A DNA stretch of 34,011 nucleotides from Spirochaetota bacterium (lineage in GTDB: Bacteria; Spirochaetota; Spirochaetia; Treponematales; Treponemataceae): contig JAEXRH010000009.1 in assembly GCA_023438065.1 (NCBI GenBank), forward strand, positions 1 to 34,011, read 5' to 3'. Position 1 is the stretch's first letter. Each line of letters opens with the position of its first letter. The translations under genes were made by a program, and so were the position numbers. A model generated the notes under the pieces. The model did no database searches and was not told where the DNA came from. It was given only the letters and a program-made list of their open reading frames with translations. This document shows, in pieces, positions 31,353 to 34,011 of this stretch.

Positions 31353-31702
31353 GCTATCCCCTTCGCCTTTGATAGGAAATTGTCCCCTATCTTACCATAG
31401 CTTATACCGATTACGCGACACTTCCGCAAGATTTGTCAGCTTCATTTTTAAGGGGAAGCGCCACAATTTCCGCGCGGACAGTATACACCGTCCTTCAAGC
31501 TCGGGTCATCGCTGCTCCCCCTGGCTCCAAAGCCGGGAACCGGGCAGTGTGTTCACGCTCCATCCAACAAAGCCTCGCACACCAAAACGCACCTGTATAC
31601 CTACCGGTAGGTATAGTCAACCGGTTCCCGTCTTTTCCGCCACCCCCACTCATGAAACTCAAGAACTAAGCCATTTCCGCGTTTTTAACAGAATACATTG
31701 TC
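31353..31702. other. Intergenic region between nfnA and intI
   Basis: This 350-bp gap is more AT-rich than the chromosome to its left. It holds the second copy of the 20-bp palindrome, a GGAC/GTCC inverted repeat around GTATAC (31476-31493), and no reading frame I trust. The intI promoter is not certain: GAATACATT just before its ATG is suggestive, but no -35 or ribosome site is evident. No canonical CTGT-N8-ACAG LexA box is present. Confidence 0.5.
31596..31615. repeat. 20-bp perfect palindrome, copy 2 of the shared element
   Basis: TATACCTACCGGTAGGTATA, identical to 10688-10707. It lies 87 bp before the intI ATG. Its right flank continues GTCAACCGG, matching the inverted flank of copy 1 apart from a two-base insertion. 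Confidence 0.8.
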
Positions 31703-33196
31703 ATGTTCATCTATATTGCCGCCACTGACGACAATTCCCTGATAATCCGTTTTCTATATGACGCCCGCATTATTGCTGCCCTTAAATCACTGAAATGTTT
31801 CTGGGATCCTGATCGTCAGTACTGGTCTACCTATGACTCCCCGACGCGTCGCAACCAGCTCTTCTCCGCGCTCATCCGCTCCGGCGCTCTCTCGCGACAA
31901 GAAGTCGAGTCTATTCCCCTCTTCAAAGGCTGCAAGCAGATCCCCGTTCCCGATCCCGCGCCGTATCTCAAAACGATAAACCAGTATAAGCGTTCAAACG
32001 CCTCAACGGCTCTGCTTTCAACCGATCCTTCCAGGCCAGGATCTGTCTCTCCCGACCCCCGGGCCCTTCTCCCCGACCCCGATCGAGGCCGGATTTTCGG
32101 GATTAAACCCTCTCCACCCGTTTCTGCCGCTCCAAACCGACCGGAAGCCCCCATTTCCTCCCGATCGACGCCTCGCCCCGACCCGCATTCCCCCGCGACT
32201 CATCCTGCACAGCCCAAACCACCCACCGTGGCGGAGAAGACGGCGGAGCTCATGAAGCGGTATCTCGCGCTTCTCGACGCGAAGCATTACAGTCCCCGCA
32301 CCCGCGACACCTACCGGGTATGGCTCGAGCGATTCTTCCGCTACCACGCCGGGAAGGATCCCGCATCTCTCGGCGAACGCGACATCAACGCCTTCCTGAC
32401 GGCTCTCGCGGTCGACATCGAGGTCAGCGCCTCGACCCAGAACCAGGCGCTCGCCGCGATTCTGCTCCTGTTCCGCGTCGTCATGGGCCGCCCCGTCGAC
32501 GAACTTGGCGACGTGATCCGCGCCAAAAAACCCGCCCGCCTTCCCGTCGTGATGAGTCGGGAAGAAGTCCGCTCGGTTATCTCCTTTCTCAAGGACGACA
32601 AGCGGCTCGCCGCCCGTCTCATGTACGGCACGGGCTTGCGTCTTTCCGAGTGCCTTTCGATGCGCGTCCAGGACATCGATTTCGACCGTTCCGAGATCCT
32701 CGTCCGCAACGGCAAGGGCGCAAAGGACCGCGTCACGATGCTCCCCGAGAGCCTCAAAGAGCCGCTCCGCGACCATCTCGAGCACGTTCGCGCTCTCCAC
32801 GAGGCCGATAAGGCCGAGGGCTTCGGCAGGGTTCCGCTTCCCGGCGCGCTCGATCTCAAGTACTCAAGCGCCTCGGCCGACTGGCCCTGGCAATGGGTCT
32901 TCCCGCAGGACCGCCGATGGAAAGATTCCGCCACCGGTACCGAGGGTCGCTTTCATATGGACGAAAGCTCTATGCAACGCGCCGTCCACGAAGCCGTGGT
33001 CAAATCCGGTATCGCGAAAAGGGCCTCCTGCCATACCTTCCGCCATTCCTTCGCGACTCATCTCCTGGAAAACGGTTACGATATCCGGACGGTTCAGGAA
33101 CTTCTTGGCCACAGCGACGTGAAAACGACGATGATCTACACCCACGTTCTCAACAAAGGACCCTCAGGGGTAAAAAGTCCGATCGATAATCTTTAA
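31703..33196 (+). CDS. intI: Integron-type tyrosine recombinase with an extra N-terminal domain
   Basis: 497 aa, longer than the ~320-340 aa of usual IntI. Residues 1-65 form a HARP-like segment (LIIRFLYDARIIAALKS, then FWDPDRQYWST), then a Pro/Ser/Arg-rich linker to about 175. A SAM-like core-binding domain spans 178-265. The catalytic domain has Arg313, Lys338/Lys341, His444, Arg447, His470 and the nucleophile Tyr479. The integron-specific insert is present: LKYSSASADWPWQWVFPQ (385-402) and HMDESSMQRAVHEAV. The end HVLNKGPSGVKSPIDNL is also IntI-typical. It is oriented toward the AT-rich tract at the window edge, as in treponemal integrons. Codon usage of the N-terminal third is more AT-rich than the rest. 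Confidence 0.93.
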   Translation: MFIYIAATDDNSLIIRFLYDARIIAALKSLKCFWDPDRQYWSTYDSPTRRNQLFSALIRSGALSRQEVESIPLFKGCKQIPVPDPAPYLKTINQYKRSNASTALLSTDPSRPGSVSPDPRALLPDPDRGRIFGIKPSPPVSAAPNRPEAPISSRSTPRPDPHSPATHPAQPKPPTVAEKTAELMKRYLALLDAKHYSPRTRDTYRVWLERFFRYHAGKDPASLGERDINAFLTALAVDIEVSASTQNQALAAILLLFRVVMGRPVDELGDVIRAKKPARLPVVMSREEVRSVISFLKDDKRLAARLMYGTGLRLSECLSMRVQDIDFDRSEILVRNGKGAKDRVTMLPESLKEPLRDHLEHVRALHEADKAEGFGRVPLPGALDLKYSSASADWPWQWVFPQDRRWKDSATGTEGRFHMDESSMQRAVHEAVVKSGIAKRASCHTFRHSFATHLLENGYDIRTVQELLGHSDVKTTMIYTHVLNKGPSGVKSPIDNL

Positions 33197-33237
33197 TCCC
33201 GCAACCCTCGGTTTTTTCTCAATTTTCACTTCATTCG

Positions 33238-33246
33238 TGTTATACT
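33238..33246 (+). promoter_or_regulatory. Extended -10 promoter pointing into the AT-rich tract
   Basis: TGT followed by TATACT (33241-33246) matches an extended -10 element. It lies 42 bp after the intI stop and could be the cassette promoter or drive a short RNA. Confidence 0.4.
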
Positions 33247-33276
33247 GTTCAGCATAAACGGGAAAGAACCCAGTAT

Positions 33277-33356
33277 TTATGAATTTTATCCTACATGAAT
33301 CAAAACGCTATACGGCGTTGTTTCCGCCTAAAGCGTTGAATTTCCTTAATTCATAA
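33277..33356. repeat. 80-bp nested inverted repeat
   Basis: TTATGAATT (33277-33285) pairs with AATTCATAA (33348-33356). Inside, AACGCT (33304-33309) pairs with AGCGTT (33332-33337), and GGCG with CGCC within that. GTTGAAT, a full core-site match, starts at 33335. Three paired blocks with unpaired spacers resemble attC folding, but the outer arms are not R boxes. Confidence 0.6.
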
Positions 33357-33674
33357 GCTGCTTTTTCCCCAGATCTCGTGAGTCGTGATGCTAATGGATT
33401 TATTTCCTTGACCAGCAGCAACTTATCGCGACAGAGATCTTACGCAATCCACGTAGTTTCGGCACGGGATCGCGTACTGAATACCATCCTCATAAGCGCA
33501 CCGTGTCCAGCGGTATAACACCCTAAACACGGGCAACACGTTTATACTTTAAAACCAATTCCACCAACACATTTATTATGGGCAGTCCAATTAATGTTGG
33601 AACGACGCCGCTGAGGCGGCACGACAAGAAAGGGCTTAGGATAAAAAAGATCAAATACCCTCGACTCGCGCCGA

Positions 33675-33900
33675 GTTGAAGGACATGACAACAGATGGCC
33701 TTTACTATTTACGTTGCCCAAGGCACAGTGAAAAGTACCGGTGAGTTCCCACGTCGTTCGTACAGTTTGTAGGTCAGTTTACAAATGGCCATTACTCATT
33801 ACGTTGCAGGCGGATTGTGAAAAGTACCCGTAGTGCCAAGTTATTCGCCAAGTTGAAGGTTTTAGTTAGAAAAGGCCACGTTCATTACCAGGGCGTAGCT
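33675..33900 (+). repeat. Three degenerate direct repeats, 90 and 87 bp apart
   Basis: Units start at 33675, 33765 and 33852. The first 26 bp align as GTTGAAGG...GGCC, and units 1 and 2 stay similar through TTACTNNTTACGTTGC and GTGAAAAGTACC for about 70 bp. The third diverges after its ATTACC. Confidence 0.72.
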
Positions 33901-33950
33901 AACGCTACACACATTTTTAAGAAGACGTCGACTATATTTCCAACAACTGC

Positions 33951-33973
33951 TTCAACCTGACAAGCAGGTTGAA
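33951..33973. repeat. Perfect 9-bp hairpin TTCAACCTG/CAGGTTGAA
   Basis: Arms at 33951-33959 and 33965-33973 with loop ACAAG. The right arm contains GTTGAAC, a full GTTRRRY core. The span is too short for an attC, and no T-run follows. Confidence 0.55.
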
Positions 33974-34011
33974 CATCTATTCTGATTATTCGAATTATTT
34001 AAGTTTATTTG

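Larger units (their letters stand above)
33197..34011. other. AT-rich, repeat- and hairpin-rich tract downstream of intI
   Basis: About 815 bp without any long reading frame, visibly poorer in G and C than the chromosome. GTTGAA occurs at 33335, 33675, 33852 and 33968; the first and last are full matches to the integron core GTTRRRY. The tract holds one nested palindrome, three degenerate direct repeats and a perfect hairpin, listed separately. It may be the attI region and first cassettes of a chromosomal integron, but no canonical full-length attC with paired R and L boxes is visible. Confidence 0.45.

Noticed and set aside
31353..31702. LexA box before intI
   Set aside because: A CTGT is followed by the palindrome and not by ACAG at the right distance.
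33675..33900. A CRISPR array
   Set aside because: The repeats are degenerate, only three in number and about 90 bp apart, with similarity running through the would-be spacers; no cas gene is present.
33197..34011. Canonical attC sites
   Set aside because: No pair of RYYYAAC and GTTRRRY boxes with matching L boxes was found at 55-140 bp spacing, so attC is offered only as a possibility.
1..34011. tRNA, rRNA or insertion sequence genes
   Set aside because: I saw no cloverleaf, rRNA core sequence or transposase reading frame on either strand.

Overview
The window is a GC-rich bacterial chromosome segment of a diderm anaerobe. A diderm envelope is indicated by an OmpA-family protein, a second predicted outer-membrane beta-barrel protein and three lipoproteins with relaxed lipoboxes. 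Anaerobic, fermentative life is indicated by the complete [FeFe]-hydrogenase maturation set (hydG, hydF, hydE plus a TM1266-type regulator), an electron-bifurcating Nfn transhydrogenase and a malate dehydrogenase/malic enzyme pair. An integron-type integrase lies on the same strand as the unusual DNA behind it, a layout known from treponemes. A high-GC spirochaete is therefore my best guess, but this is inference and not proven by any marker gene here.

Layout. 1-2730: mdh and malic enzyme, one operon closed by a strong terminator. 2752-5261: two lipoproteins (alpha/beta hydrolase, beta-helix). 5328-7880: a MocR-type regulator divergent from an aldo/keto reductase, with two direct repeats resembling PdxR sites between them. 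7995-10547: an unknown protein, a three-domain secreted esterase and an AlaX-like editing protein. 10548-12416: a structured intergenic region with a long palindrome, then prfC. 12420-12620: a 38-bp tandem repeat. 12598-17238: a flavoprotein, a membrane protein, a small secreted protein, an OmpA protein and a beta-barrel protein. 17280-19936: a possible small RNA, recQ and yfcE. 19995-26167: the hydrogenase maturation operon (regulator-hydG-aspA-like-hydF-hydE) behind a promoter and a 218-nt leader with mutually exclusive stems. 26145-28654: MBL hydrolase, yjbQ, bpt and a divergent marR. 28655-31352: nfnBA with a duplicated 3' end. 31353-34011: a second copy of the long palindrome, intI, and a visibly AT-rich, repeat-rich tract without long ORFs that runs to the window edge.

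How the genes fit together. The maturation enzymes build the H-cluster of an [FeFe]-hydrogenase whose structural genes lie outside the window. An aspartase-family lyase is embedded in the same operon and could release ammonia near a pathway that needs nitrogen for the azadithiolate bridge. Nfn couples NADH, NADPH and reduced ferredoxin, the same pool a hydrogenase draws on, and Mdh plus malic enzyme can turn oxaloacetate and NADH into pyruvate and reduced nicotinamide.

Most noteworthy: a HydG whose C-terminal cluster motif has lost its middle cysteine; the bistable leader RNA of the hyd operon; an integron integrase with an extra N-terminal HARP-like domain followed by an AT-rich repeat tract; an identical 20-bp palindrome upstream of both prfC and intI; and seven genes whose -10 box sits 6-9 nt before the ATG, suggesting leaderless mRNAs.
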